Assembly (NCBI GenBank): GCA_001464375.1 | Contig: LNEW01000145.1 | Coordinates: 124,001-188,000 of the forward strand | Length of the DNA: 64,000 bases | Direction of reading: 5' to 3' | Origin: Rhodospirillales bacterium Ga0074136 | GTDB lineage: Bacteria > Pseudomonadota > Alphaproteobacteria > Acetobacterales > Acetobacteraceae | In this document: one piece after another, positions 43,493-52,059 of the stretch | Layout of the letters: each line of letters starts with the position of its first letter | Position numbering within the stretch: the stretch's first letter is position 1 | Translations under genes and position numbers: made by a program | Notes under the pieces: model-generated | Databases searched by the model: none | What the model saw: the letters and a program-made list of their open reading frames with translations, nothing else | What the model was told of the DNA's origin: nothing

Positions 43493-44257
43493 ATGGCGCT
43501 TGGCGGCACGGCACGCGCGACGATCTCGGGACGCTTCGGCCGCGAGGACGAACGCTCGGACCTCGTCGCGCGCATCCTGACCTTCGTCACCGAACGCCGG
43601 CTGGCCTCCGGTGAACGCCTGCCCTCGGAGCGCGAACTCGCGGAACGCTTCGCGGTGGGCCGCAACGCGGTGCGCGAGGCGATCGCCGTGCTCGAGACCG
43701 TGCGCATGGTGGAACGGCGGCCGAATTCCGGGATCTACCTGCGCTCGGTCGATCGCGACGGCAGCCTCGATGCCCTGGTGCTGCGCGCCGATCTGGGCGT
43801 GCCGCTCGATGCCGCGGAAGTCGGCGAATTGATCGAGCTGCGCCGTATCCTTGAAGTGCAGGGCACGGAACTTGCCGGCCAACGGCGGCAGGCCGACGAC
43901 CTCGCGCATATCGACGCCATGCTCGCGGCCGGGCGCACAACCATCGCCGCCAGCGAGAACTTCGCCGAGCGCGATGCCGAATTCCACCTGGCCGTCGCCG
44001 AGGCGACCCGCAACCGCGTGCTGCTGCGCGTGGTCAATTCCTTCTACATGCTCTCGCGCACGCGCCGGCGGCACTACTTCGCCGATGGTCGCCGCGCCCC
44101 CGAGGCACAGCGCCAGCACGAAGCGATGGCGGCATCGATCCGCGCCGGCGACGGGCCGGGTGCCGCGGCGTTGATGCGTGCGCATCTGCAATCCGCCGAA
44201 GCCTATTGGCACGAACTGCTGCAACGACGCCCACCGGGAGGGGAAGCCGCTTCATGA
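43493..44257 (+). CDS. GntR-family regulator, FadR/FCD subfamily
   Basis: 254 residues. wHTH at about 25-90: ILTFVTERRLASGERLPSER, then ELAERFAVGRNAVREAIAVLE and the wing VERRPNSGIYLR. The FCD domain follows, with DAEFHLAVAEATRN carrying the metal/ligand Asp and His, and a later His in AQRQHEAMAASI. FCD regulators often sense small carboxylates or sugar acids. ATG 43493 is preferred to 43409 because family homology starts about 15 residues further on and the operator-like repeats sit just upstream. Its stop overlaps the mandelate-racemase-like gene (ATGA), so regulator and enzymes form one operon. Confidence 0.9.
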   Translation: MALGGTARATISGRFGREDERSDLVARILTFVTERRLASGERLPSERELAERFAVGRNAVREAIAVLETVRMVERRPNSGIYLRSVDRDGSLDALVLRADLGVPLDAAEVGELIELRRILEVQGTELAGQRRQADDLAHIDAMLAAGRTTIAASENFAERDAEFHLAVAEATRNRVLLRVVNSFYMLSRTRRRHYFADGRRAPEAQRQHEAMAASIRAGDGPGAAALMRAHLQSAEAYWHELLQRRPPGGEAAS

Positions 44258-45393
44258 AGGTCACGTCCGTCACCTGCCACCTGCTGCAGTCGAAGGTGGA
44301 CAAGCCCTTCGTGTCGGCGCGTGGCTGGGTCTATTCCACGCGCTCGTCATGCATCGTCGAGATTGCGACGGACGAAGGCATCACCGGCTGGGGCGAATGC
44401 TACGGGCCGGCGGCGGTGAACAAGGCGTTGATCGAGACGCAATACGCCCCGCGCATCATCGGTCGTGATCCCTTCGATGTGGAGGTGGTGTGGGAGGATC
44501 TTTACAACCGCATCAAGGACTACGGCGCGCAGGGCTTCGCCATCACGGCGCTGTCGGGCATTGACATCGCGCTGTGGGACATCATGGGCCGCGCCGTGGG
44601 CAAGCCGATCCACAAGCTGATCGGCGGCGCGCATCGCACCGAGGTGATGGCATACGCCACCGGCCTGTACTTCATCGACATGGATCGCCTGGTCGAGGAA
44701 GCGGTGGAGGAAGCGCTCGGCTATGCCGAACAGGGCTTCCGCGCCATCAAGATGAAGATCGGCCTGGGCGACCCGGCGCTGGACTTCCGTCGCGTCAAGG
44801 CGGTGCGCGGCGCGATCGGGCCGGACGTCAAGCTCGCCGTCGACGCCAACCACTGTTTCACCGTGCCGCAGGCGATCCGCCTCGGACGCATGATGGAACC
44901 GCTCGACCTCATGTGGTTCGAGGAACCGATCAGCCCCGAGGACCACGACGGCTATGTCGAGGTGACCCGCGCACTCGACATGGCGGTGGCCGGCGGGGAG
45001 AACGACTTCACCCGCTGGGGCTTCCGCGACATCATCGCGAAGAAGGCGATGGACATCGTGCAGCCCGATGTCTGCGCCGCGGGCGGCATCAGCGAATGCC
45101 GCAAGATCGCGACGCTCGCCTCCGCGCATGGCGTGGAATGCGTCCCGCACGCCTGGGGCAGCGCGATCGGTTTGGCGGCGACGGTGCAGTTCCTCGCCGC
45201 CCTGCCGGATACGCCGCCGGCCTTCCGCCCGATATCGCCGATGCTGGAATTCGAGCAGACGCCGAACCCGCTGCGCGACGACCTGGCGCAGGAGCCGATC
45301 CGTCAGGTGAACGGCATCGTGAAGGTACCGACCGGCCCGGGCCTCGGCATCGAGGTGGATCGCGACGTGCTCGCCCGCTGGAAGGTCGGCTGA
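44254..45393 (+). CDS. Mandelate racemase/sugar-acid dehydratase (enolase superfamily, KxK type)
   Basis: 379 residues. All mandelate-racemase-group positions are present and in register with mandelate racemase numbering plus two: Lys166-x-Lys168, metal ligands Asp197, Glu223, Glu249, and the Asp272-His299 dyad. Enzymes with this set abstract the proton alpha to a carboxylate, either racemising or dehydrating sugar acids. The neighbouring 2-hydroxyacid dehydrogenase and second dehydratase suggest aldonate/aldarate breakdown. ATG 44254 overlaps the regulator stop; GGGAGGGG lies upstream. TGATG overlap with the next gene. Confidence 0.92.
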   Translation: MKVTSVTCHLLQSKVDKPFVSARGWVYSTRSSCIVEIATDEGITGWGECYGPAAVNKALIETQYAPRIIGRDPFDVEVVWEDLYNRIKDYGAQGFAITALSGIDIALWDIMGRAVGKPIHKLIGGAHRTEVMAYATGLYFIDMDRLVEEAVEEALGYAEQGFRAIKMKIGLGDPALDFRRVKAVRGAIGPDVKLAVDANHCFTVPQAIRLGRMMEPLDLMWFEEPISPEDHDGYVEVTRALDMAVAGGENDFTRWGFRDIIAKKAMDIVQPDVCAAGGISECRKIATLASAHGVECVPHAWGSAIGLAATVQFLAALPDTPPAFRPISPMLEFEQTPNPLRDDLAQEPIRQVNGIVKVPTGPGLGIEVDRDVLARWKVG

Positions 45394-46403
45394 TGCGCGT
45401 CGCCCTGACCGATCCGGTCGAGCCCATCGCCGAACGGATCCTGACGGAAGCCGGGCACGAGATCACGCGCCTTTCGGGGTCCGGCCCCGATGCGCTGCGC
45501 GCGCTGTGCCGCGACGCCGATGCGGTGGTCGTGCGCCAGAAGCTGCCCGACGACCTGCTCGACCATGCGCCACGGTTGCTTGCGGCTGTGCGCCACGGCG
45601 TCGGTGTGGACCTGATCCCGGTGGAATCCTGCACCGCGCATGGCGTGCTGGTTGCCAACGTGCCGGGCTCCAACGCGGATGCGGTCGCGGAATTCCTGGT
45701 GGCGCAGATGCTCGCTGCCGCGCGGCATGTCGAAGCGATGCATGCCGACCACATCGCCAAGGGTTGGGGCCCGGCGCGCAGCCGTTCGGCCCATGCGACG
45801 GAACTGCGCGGCAAGACGCTCGGCATCCTCGGGGTCGGCGATATCGGTTCGCGGCTCGGCAGCATCGCGGCGCTGGGCTTCGGCATGCGGGTCCTGGGTC
45901 ATCGGCGCAACGCCGCCGGCCTGCCGGCGCATGTCGCCTACGCGTCGCTGCCCGACCTGTTCGCCGAGAGCGACTACATCGCCGTGGCTTGCCCCCTGAC
46001 GCCCGAGACCAAGGGCATCGTCGACGCCGCCATGCTCGCGCGCATGAAGCCCACCGCCTGGCTGATGAACGTGGCACGCGGGCCCGTGGTGCAGGAGGAT
46101 CCGCTGGTGGCGGCGCTGCGCGAGGGGCGCATCGGCGGCGCCGCGCTCGACGTCTATTGGTCGCAGCCGCTTGCGACCGACCATCCGCTGCGCAGCCTGC
46201 CCAACGTCATCCTGTCGCCTCACGCCGCTGGCCTCACGATGGAGAGCGTCGAGACCATGAGCCGCGTCTCGGCGACCGACACGGTGCGCATCCTGGCGGG
46301 GCTGCGCCCGCTCAATTTCTTCAACCCCGAGGCCTGGGAGGCGTCGCGCGCGCGCCGCCGCGCCCTCGGCCACGCCACGCCGGATGAAGGCACCGCCGCA
46401 TGA
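45393..46403 (+). CDS. D-2-hydroxyacid dehydrogenase (NAD-dependent)
   Basis: 336 residues, D-isomer-specific 2-hydroxyacid dehydrogenase family. Rossmann motif GVGDIG (147-152), substrate-binding HGVGVDLI (about 68), NVARGPVV with the catalytic Arg, and SPHAAGLT with the catalytic His are present. It interconverts a 2-hydroxy acid and a 2-oxo acid, probably reducing or oxidising the product of the flanking dehydratases. Coupled by TGATG upstream and ATGA downstream. Confidence 0.92.
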   Translation: MRVALTDPVEPIAERILTEAGHEITRLSGSGPDALRALCRDADAVVVRQKLPDDLLDHAPRLLAAVRHGVGVDLIPVESCTAHGVLVANVPGSNADAVAEFLVAQMLAAARHVEAMHADHIAKGWGPARSRSAHATELRGKTLGILGVGDIGSRLGSIAALGFGMRVLGHRRNAAGLPAHVAYASLPDLFAESDYIAVACPLTPETKGIVDAAMLARMKPTAWLMNVARGPVVQEDPLVAALREGRIGGAALDVYWSQPLATDHPLRSLPNVILSPHAAGLTMESVETMSRVSATDTVRILAGLRPLNFFNPEAWEASRARRRALGHATPDEGTAA

Positions 46404-47569
46404 AGATCACCCGCGTCCACGCCACCTGGTGCCATGTCCCGATCCCGTACGACCGGCAGCATGTCAGCGACTTTGGCCGCGTCACATCCTTCGACTCCGT
46501 CATCGTGCGGATCGAGACGGACCAGGGCATCACCGGCTGGGGCGAGTCCAAGGCCGGCGTCGGCAGCGCGGCCGCCTGCGCGGGCCTCGCGGCCATCATC
46601 AACCTCGACTACGCGCCGCTGTTGGTCGGGCAGGATCCGCGCGACATCTCGCGCCTGTGGGACGTGATGTACAACACCCCGCGCGAGGGGTACGCGGTGG
46701 CGGAAGGCCATGTGCTGCCGCAGCTCGGCCGACGCGGACTCTCGATATCCGCGATCGCCGGCGTGGATGTCGCGCTGTGGGACATCCTTGGCAAGTCGCT
46801 CGGCGTGCCGGTATGGCGGCTGCTGGGCGGCAGGCGCGCGGAACGGATGCCGGCCTATGCCTCGGGCGGCTGGGCGGACGAGGCGAATATCGGCGCGCAG
46901 CTCAAGGGCTATTGCGACAAGGCCGGGTTCCGCGCGGTCAAGATGCGCATCGGCGTGATGGATGGATCGCCCGCGCGATCCGCCGCGCGCGTGCGCGCCG
47001 CGCGTCGCACGCTCGGCCCCGATGTGAAGCTGATGGCCGACGCTCACGGGACCTGGACCGTCGCCGAGGCGAAGGCCTTCTGCCGCATGGTCGAGGACCA
47101 GGACCTGTTCTGGTTCGAGGAGCCGGTCAGCGCCGACGACAAGCACGGCCTGGCGGAAGTCCGCCGCAGCAGCGCCGTGCCGATCAGTACTGGCGAGAGC
47201 GAGTTCACGCGCCACGATTTCCGCGAGATCGCGGAGCTGCGCGGCGCCGACGTGCTGCAGCCCGACCTCGCCATCGCGGGCGGTCTCACGGAAGGCATGC
47301 GCATCGGTGCCATCGCCAGCGCGTTCAACCTGCGGCTCGCGCCGCATCTGTGGTCGGGCGCGCCGGCCTTCGCGGCAGGGCTGCATCTCGCGGCCACGCA
47401 GCCGGCCGGCTTCATCCTCGAATACTCGCTCGGCCACAACCCGATGCTGCACGACCTGATCGAGGAGGATTTCCCGGTCGAGGACGGCATGATCGCGATC
47501 CCGGATCGCCCTGGCCTCGGGATCACGGTGCGGGAGAGCTTCCTCGCTGAATACGGCCGCACGGGCTGA
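46400..47569 (+). CDS. Enolase-superfamily sugar-acid dehydratase (KxR type)
   Basis: 389 residues. Metal ligands Asp214, Glu240, Glu266; base dyad Asp289-His316; strand-two motif Lys181-x-Arg183 (VKMRIG). KxR proteins in this superfamily include several acid-sugar dehydratases of differing specificity. It is the third member of the superfamily within 5.5 kb and the end of the operon opened by the FadR-type regulator. A damaged Bug gene follows 51 bp later, likely once the uptake receptor for this pathway. Confidence 0.9.
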   Translation: MKITRVHATWCHVPIPYDRQHVSDFGRVTSFDSVIVRIETDQGITGWGESKAGVGSAAACAGLAAIINLDYAPLLVGQDPRDISRLWDVMYNTPREGYAVAEGHVLPQLGRRGLSISAIAGVDVALWDILGKSLGVPVWRLLGGRRAERMPAYASGGWADEANIGAQLKGYCDKAGFRAVKMRIGVMDGSPARSAARVRAARRTLGPDVKLMADAHGTWTVAEAKAFCRMVEDQDLFWFEEPVSADDKHGLAEVRRSSAVPISTGESEFTRHDFREIAELRGADVLQPDLAIAGGLTEGMRIGAIASAFNLRLAPHLWSGAPAFAAGLHLAATQPAGFILEYSLGHNPMLHDLIEEDFPVEDGMIAIPDRPGLGITVRESFLAEYGRTG

Positions 47570-47620
47570 CGCAGGCCCGCCGGGCGGTGCGCCACCATGA
47601 CAGGAAAAGGGAGACCACGA

Positions 47621-48585
47621 ATGACTGTATCACGCATGCGGCGCCTGGGCCTGGCGGTCCTGGCAAGTGCCGGCCTCGGGGCGGCGGCCCTCCCGGCGTC
47701 GGCCCAGCAGGCCTTCCTGACCCGGGACGTGCGATTCCTGAACGCCTTCCCGCCGGGCGGCACGTCGGATCTCCTGGGGCGCATCCTGGCGGAACAGCTG
47801 TCGCAGCAGCTCGGGCAGCGGGTCGTGGTCGAGAACCGCACCGGCGCCGCGGGCGTGATCGCCACGCAGGAAGCGGCGCGCGCCGCGCCGGATGGCCACA
47901 CCATCCTGCTGGCGTCGATGGGCATCATGGCCATCACGCCGCAGATGCAGCAGGTGCCCTATGATGTGGACAGCGACCTGACGCCGATCGTCAACGTCGC
48001 CTCGGTCTACAACATCCTGGTGGCGAACCCGAACAGCGAGGTCCGCACCTGGCAGGATCTCGCGCGGATCGGGCGGGAACGCCCGCGCACGCTGCGCTGC
48101 GCGACGGTCGGGCCGGGCTCGAGCCAGCAATTGTCCTGCGTACTGTTCATGTCGTTGACGGGCGCGCAGATCGAACAGGTGCCCTATCGCGGCGGCGCGC
48201 CGGCCATCCTCGACATCGTCGCGGGCCGGGTGGATGTGATGTTCGGCAACATGCCGGAATACATGGGCCAGCCATCGCCTATGGCGCGTCGGAGGCCTCG
48301 CCCCTGCTGCCCGAACTCCCGGTGATTTCGCGCCAGGGGCTGGAGCAGTTCGTCATCCACAACTGGTTCGGCGTGGTCGGACCGGGGCGGATGGGCGCCG
48401 CGCTGACCGCGCGCTGGAACGAGGAGATCAACAAGGCGATGCAGGCGCCCGAGGTGCAGCGCCGCTTCGTCGAGAACGGGCTGCAGCGCCTCGGCGGGTC
48501 GCAGCAGGATTTCGTGCGGCAGATCATGGCGGACCGCGCGAAGTGGGGCGAGGTGGTGCGGGCGCACAATATCCGTCCCGAATAG
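47621..48585 (+). pseudogene. Bug-family receptor gene broken by an out-of-frame deletion
   Basis: Start ATG 47621 has an AAAAGGGA ribosome site; signal RRLGLAVLASAGLGAAALPA then landmarks FLNAFPPGGTSDLLGRILAE, GQRVVVENRTGAAG, PYRGGAPAILDIVAGRVDVM. At about 48268-48273 the frame NMPEYMGQ turns to noise and stops at 48325. The correct continuation, IAYGASEASPLLPELPVISR, appears in another frame and runs to the stop at 48585. Comparing with the other Bug proteins here, roughly 7 residues of the linking segment are missing, so a deletion near 22 nt (3n+1) is likely. The encoded receptor cannot be full length unless this is a sequencing fault. Confidence 0.82.
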
Positions 48586-48639
48586 AGTGTCCGCCTGGCG
48601 GATGCGGCCCTGCCGGCAGCGGCGGGCCGCGACGCCGCG

Positions 48640-49077
48640 CTAGCCATCGATCAATTCGCGCATGGCGCGCACCGCCGTCGGGTATCCGCGCGCGCCCAGC
48701 CCGGCGATGACCGCGGTGGCGGTCGCCGAGACCAGGGAGTGGTGGTAGATCGCGTCCCGCTTGTGGATGTTCGAGATGTGCAGTTCGATGATCGGCACCG
48801 CGACCATCTTCAACGCATCGAGCACCGGGATGGAACGGAAGGTCAGCCCGGCGGGATTGATGACGATGCCGGCGGCCTCGGTGTCGATGGCCTCATGGAT
48901 CCAGTCCACCAGCTGGCCTTCGTGGTTGGTCTGGCGGAAGACGATCTCGTCCTCGCCGGCAGCGGCGCGGCACATCGCCTCGACCTCGGCGAGCGTGGTG
49001 CGGCCGTAGATCGCAGGCTCCCGCTTGCCCAGGCGGTTGAGGTTCGGCCCGTTGAGGACGTGGATGCAGCGGGGCAA
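48640..49077 (-). CDS. aroQ: Type II 3-dehydroquinate dehydratase, divergent
   Basis: 145 residues, the usual AroQ length. Conserved: LNGPNLNRLGKREPAIYG with Asn10, Arg20 and the lid Tyr25, NHEGQLVDWIHEA, and HISNIHKRD with His101. The segment normally reading NPGAYTHTS is NPAGLTFRS here, so the substrate-binding His near position 81 is Phe. No ATG is possible; TTG 49077 is preceded by GAGGAAA at good distance. It removes water from 3-dehydroquinate in shikimate synthesis or quinate catabolism; the TRAP transporter genes upstream favour a catabolic role. The Phe may mean an altered substrate. Confidence 0.85.
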   Translation of the reverse strand: MPRCIHVLNGPNLNRLGKREPAIYGRTTLAEVEAMCRAAAGEDEIVFRQTNHEGQLVDWIHEAIDTEAAGIVINPAGLTFRSIPVLDALKMVAVPIIELHISNIHKRDAIYHHSLVSATATAVIAGLGARGYPTAVRAMRELIDG

Positions 49078-49100
49078 GGCGGGTTTCCTCGAATGGTGGA

Positions 49101-50402
49101 TCAGCCCTGGTAGCCCATCTGCCGCGGCAGCCAGAGCACCAGTTCCGGCACGTAGGTGATCAGCATCAGTGCGGCGATCATCGCGAGCATGAACGGCAGG
49201 GTGTCGCGCACCACCGCCGAGATCGGCGTGTCCGACAGCTTCGCCACGATGAACAGCAGCAGGCCATAGGGCGGCGTGATCAGCCCGAGCATGATGTTCA
49301 CCACCACCACGATGCCGAAATGCACCATGTCCACGCCCAGCGCCTGCGCCGTGGGCACCAGGACCGGCACCACCACCAGCAGGATGGTGCTGCCTTCCAG
49401 CAGGCAGCCCAGCACCAGCAGGACCACGTTCACCACCAGCAGGAATTCCCAGCGCGACATTTCCCATCCCGCCAGGACGCCGCGCACGGTGTTGGGGATG
49501 TTCTCGCTCGTGATGACGTAGTTGAAGGCCAGCGCACCCGCGATCAGCATGCCGATGGCGGCGGTCGACCGCGCGCTCTGCGCCACCGCGGCGAAGGTCT
49601 GGCGCAGCGTCAGGCTGCGGTACAACACCGCCGCGATCAGCCAGGCATAGGCGGCGGCAACGGCGGCGGCCTCGGTCGGTGTCATCACGCCGCCATAGAT
49701 GCCGCCGAGCAGGATCATCGGCATCAGCAGCGCCGGAAAGGCTTCCAACGTCAGGCGGGGAAATTCGCGCAGTGGCACGCGGTCCGAGATCGGGAAATCG
49801 TGGCGATGCGCCATCCAGGCGTTGATGCCCATCTGCGTCAGCGCCATCAGCACGCCAGGGATCACGCCGGCAAGGAACAGGAAGCCGATCGACGCATCGG
49901 CGACCAGCGCATAGAGCACCATCGGGATCGAGGGCGGGATGATCGGCCCGATCACCGCGGTCACGGCGGTCAGCGCGGCGGCGTAGCTGGGCGGGTACGC
50001 GCCGCCCTTCGTCATCATGTCGATCTGCACCTTGCCGCTGCCCGCGGCATCGGCGATGGCCGAGCCCGACATGCCGGCGAAGATCACGCTCTGCACGACA
50101 TTCACGTGCCCGAGCCCGCCGCGGAAGCGCCCGACCAGCAGGTTGCAGAAGCGCAGCAGGCGGTCGGTCAGGCTGCCGGCGTTCATCAGTCCGGCCGAGA
50201 AGATGAACAGCGGCACCGCCAGCAGCACGTAGCTGCCGTTCAACCCGTTCAGCACCTGCTCCGCCGCGGTGGACATGTCCTGCCCGGACAGGCCCAGGTA
50301 GATGATGCTCGCCATGATCATCGTGAGCCCGATCGGCAGGCCCATCAGCGACAGGACCAGCAGCGCGACCAGGGACAGGGTGAACGGATCGAGCAGCGTC
50401 AC
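49101..50402 (-). CDS. dctM: TRAP transporter large permease (DctM)
   Basis: 433 residues, very hydrophobic, about 12 membrane helices. Typical DctM segments: LSLMGLPIGLTMIMASIIYL, GMSGSAIADAAGSGKVQID, IIPPSIPMVLYALVADASIG, GVMTPTEAAAVAAAYAW and GLITPPYGLLLF. It starts with GTG 50402 overlapping the DctQ stop (GTGA); a longer upstream frame is out of character. TRAP systems take up carboxylates and related acids with an ion gradient. The aroQ-like gene 23 bp downstream hints at a quinate/dehydroquinate-like substrate. Confidence 0.95.
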   Translation of the reverse strand: MTLLDPFTLSLVALLVLSLMGLPIGLTMIMASIIYLGLSGQDMSTAAEQVLNGLNGSYVLLAVPLFIFSAGLMNAGSLTDRLLRFCNLLVGRFRGGLGHVNVVQSVIFAGMSGSAIADAAGSGKVQIDMMTKGGAYPPSYAAALTAVTAVIGPIIPPSIPMVLYALVADASIGFLFLAGVIPGVLMALTQMGINAWMAHRHDFPISDRVPLREFPRLTLEAFPALLMPMILLGGIYGGVMTPTEAAAVAAAYAWLIAAVLYRSLTLRQTFAAVAQSARSTAAIGMLIAGALAFNYVITSENIPNTVRGVLAGWEMSRWEFLLVVNVVLLVLGCLLEGSTILLVVVPVLVPTAQALGVDMVHFGIVVVVNIMLGLITPPYGLLLFIVAKLSDTPISAVVRDTLPFMLAMIAALMLITYVPELVLWLPRQMGYQG

Positions 50403-50893
50403 GCCGCGCCCCGGGCGATGCCGCGTCCCGTCGCCGCGCGCCAGGCGATCGCGGCGTGGCGGACGATCATGGCAACGGCGAAGACCAGGTAGACCGAGTA
50501 CAGGATGTCGAACCGGATACCGAGATAGGCGCTGCGCTCCACCTTCATGAAGGTGACGTAGTCCACCATCGCCGGCAGCGACCAGGTGAAGACCACCACC
50601 ACCGCAATGCCGGTGATGGCATCGCACACCCGACGGATGCCGCCCGGCATGGCGCCATAGAGGATGTCGAAGCGGATCTCCTCGTCATCGCGCAACACCA
50701 GCCCGGCACCCCACAGGATGCCCCAGACCCAGGCAAGGGTGGACAGTTCCGCCGTCCAGCTCAGCGGCGCGTTCAGCACGTAGCGCGTGACGATCTGCAG
50801 CATGAAGGCGACGAACATCGCGACCAGCAGCGCCGTGAGAACGTCCTCGGCGCGCCGCCGTCCCCAACCGAGAAGGCGGCGCGCCGCACCCAT
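50399..50893 (-). CDS. dctQ: TRAP transporter small permease (DctQ)
   Basis: 164 residues with four predicted membrane helices: VLTALLVAMFVAFMLQIV, the segment around WTAELSTLAWVWGILWGAGL, ITGIAVVVVFTWSLPAMV and ILYSVYLVFAVAMIV. The RYVLNAPLSWTAEL motif is typical of DctQ. Lies 5 bp after dctP and overlaps dctM. Confidence 0.94.
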   Translation of the reverse strand: MGAARRLLGWGRRRAEDVLTALLVAMFVAFMLQIVTRYVLNAPLSWTAELSTLAWVWGILWGAGLVLRDDEEIRFDILYGAMPGGIRRVCDAITGIAVVVVFTWSLPAMVDYVTFMKVERSAYLGIRFDILYSVYLVFAVAMIVRHAAIAWRAATGRGIARGAA

Positions 50894-50898
50894 GCGGG

Positions 50899-51888
50899 TC
50901 AGCGCACCGCGGCGATGCGGTCGAGGATGCCGGCCGGCCAGGCCTGCGACTGCGTGGATGCCAGGTAGCGCCGCTGCGCCTCGGCACGGAAGGCGGCGAC
51001 GTCGGGCTCATAGACATCCAGGCCCTGGGACCGGAAGAACGCCACCATCTCCTGTTCCTGCGCCAGGTGCCGCTGCGTGCTGGCGTCGATCGCCTTGTTC
51101 GCCGCGGCCTGGATGGCGTCGCGCTGCGGCTGGGTCAGCCCGTCCCACAGGCGCGAGGAGATCGACAGCAGGTCGTAGGCGACCAGGTGGCTGGTCAGGA
51201 CGAACTGCGTCGTCACCTCGTGGAAACGCATGGTGCGGCTGGTCGGCAGCGGATTGTCCTGGCCGTCCACCGTGCCGGATTGCAGCGCGGTGTACAGCTC
51301 GGCGAAGGCCACCGGCGTTGGGTTGGCGCCGAGCGCCTCGCCGAGGAACTGCCAGGTCTCGCCCGGCGGCATGCGCAGCTTCATCCCCGCCATGTCGGCC
51401 GGCGTGTTGATGCGCTTGCGCGGCTTCAGGTTGACGTGGCGCGTGCCGAAATACAGCGGGCCCAGCACATGCACGTTCAGCTGGTCGCGCGCCATGCGGT
51501 TGAACTCGGCGCCGATCGGCCCGTTGAACACCGCGCGCATATGCGCCGCGTCGCGGAAAAGGTAGGCCGAGGCCATCACCGACCAAGCCGGGATCTGCCG
51601 CGAGAAATCCTGCGGGGCCAGGTTCGCCATCTCGACATTGTTGCGCTGGATCGCCACCAGCTCGGTGCCCTGGCGGAACAGCGTTGCGTTCAGGTGCAGC
51701 TCGACATCGAACTGCGACTGGAGATCGGCGGCGAAGCCGCGCATCGCCTCGGCGCGTATGTCCTGGTCCGAGAAGACCGCGGTGAAGCGGATGCGCCGGC
51801 GCGCCTGGGCGCTCGCCGGCAGGCCGGGCAGCGCGAGGGCCGCGGCGGCGGCGGTGACGACGGATCGACGTCCGATAGGCATGCGCAT
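50899..51888 (-). CDS. dctP: TRAP transporter solute-binding protein (DctP)
   Basis: 329 residues. Tat-like signal PIGRRSVVTAAAAALALPGL ending PASAQA. Mature landmarks: the LATLF-type part with GTELVAIQRNNVEMANL, the substrate-contact segment GMKLRMPPGETWQFLGEALG with the conserved Arg that pairs with a carboxylate, and ALQSGTVDGQDNPL. ATG 51888 has AAGGAA 8 nt upstream; ATG 51882 is an alternative. Divergent from tandem GntR regulators. Confidence 0.93.
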   Translation of the reverse strand: MRMPIGRRSVVTAAAAALALPGLPASAQARRRIRFTAVFSDQDIRAEAMRGFAADLQSQFDVELHLNATLFRQGTELVAIQRNNVEMANLAPQDFSRQIPAWSVMASAYLFRDAAHMRAVFNGPIGAEFNRMARDQLNVHVLGPLYFGTRHVNLKPRKRINTPADMAGMKLRMPPGETWQFLGEALGANPTPVAFAELYTALQSGTVDGQDNPLPTSRTMRFHEVTTQFVLTSHLVAYDLLSISSRLWDGLTQPQRDAIQAAANKAIDASTQRHLAQEQEMVAFFRSQGLDVYEPDVAAFRAEAQRRYLASTQSQAWPAGILDRIAAVR

Positions 51889-51918
51889 GGGCGTGTTCCT
51901 TCCCTGAACCTTCGTTGT

Positions 51919-51944
51919 CGCGACGCTAGGCGGGCAGCGTCGCG
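51919..51944. repeat. Perfect 9-bp inverted repeat upstream of dctP
   Basis: CGCGACGCT (51919-51927) and AGCGTCGCG (51936-51944) with an 8-bp spacer, 31 bp before the dctP start on its strand. It could be an operator or form a strong hairpin in the dctP leader. No T-tract follows on either side, so a terminator is unlikely. Confidence 0.6.
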
Positions 51945-51950
51945 CGATCA

Positions 51951-51970
51951 ATAGAGGTTACGGACTCTAT
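51951..51970. promoter_or_regulatory. ATAGAG-N8-CTCTAT inverted repeat, candidate GntR operator
   Basis: Six-bp arms ATAGAG (51951-51956) and CTCTAT (51965-51970) around an 8-bp spacer, in the most A/T-rich part of the 171-bp divergent region. The centre is about 29 bp from that of the GC-rich repeat next to it. A binding site for one of the two neighbouring GntR proteins is the simplest reading. Confidence 0.5.
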
Positions 51971-52059
51971 CGGAGATTTCGCCGAATACCGGCTATTGCC
52001 CACAACCGCGCGCCTCGCCGATACTCGCCCCGCTGGAGCGGCCGGCAGGAGGCGCTGAT

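Noticed and set aside
48322-48585. A small independent gene of 87 codons
   Set aside because: Its product is exactly the C-terminal part of a Bug protein and continues the broken frame from 47621, so it is the 3' half of a pseudogene.
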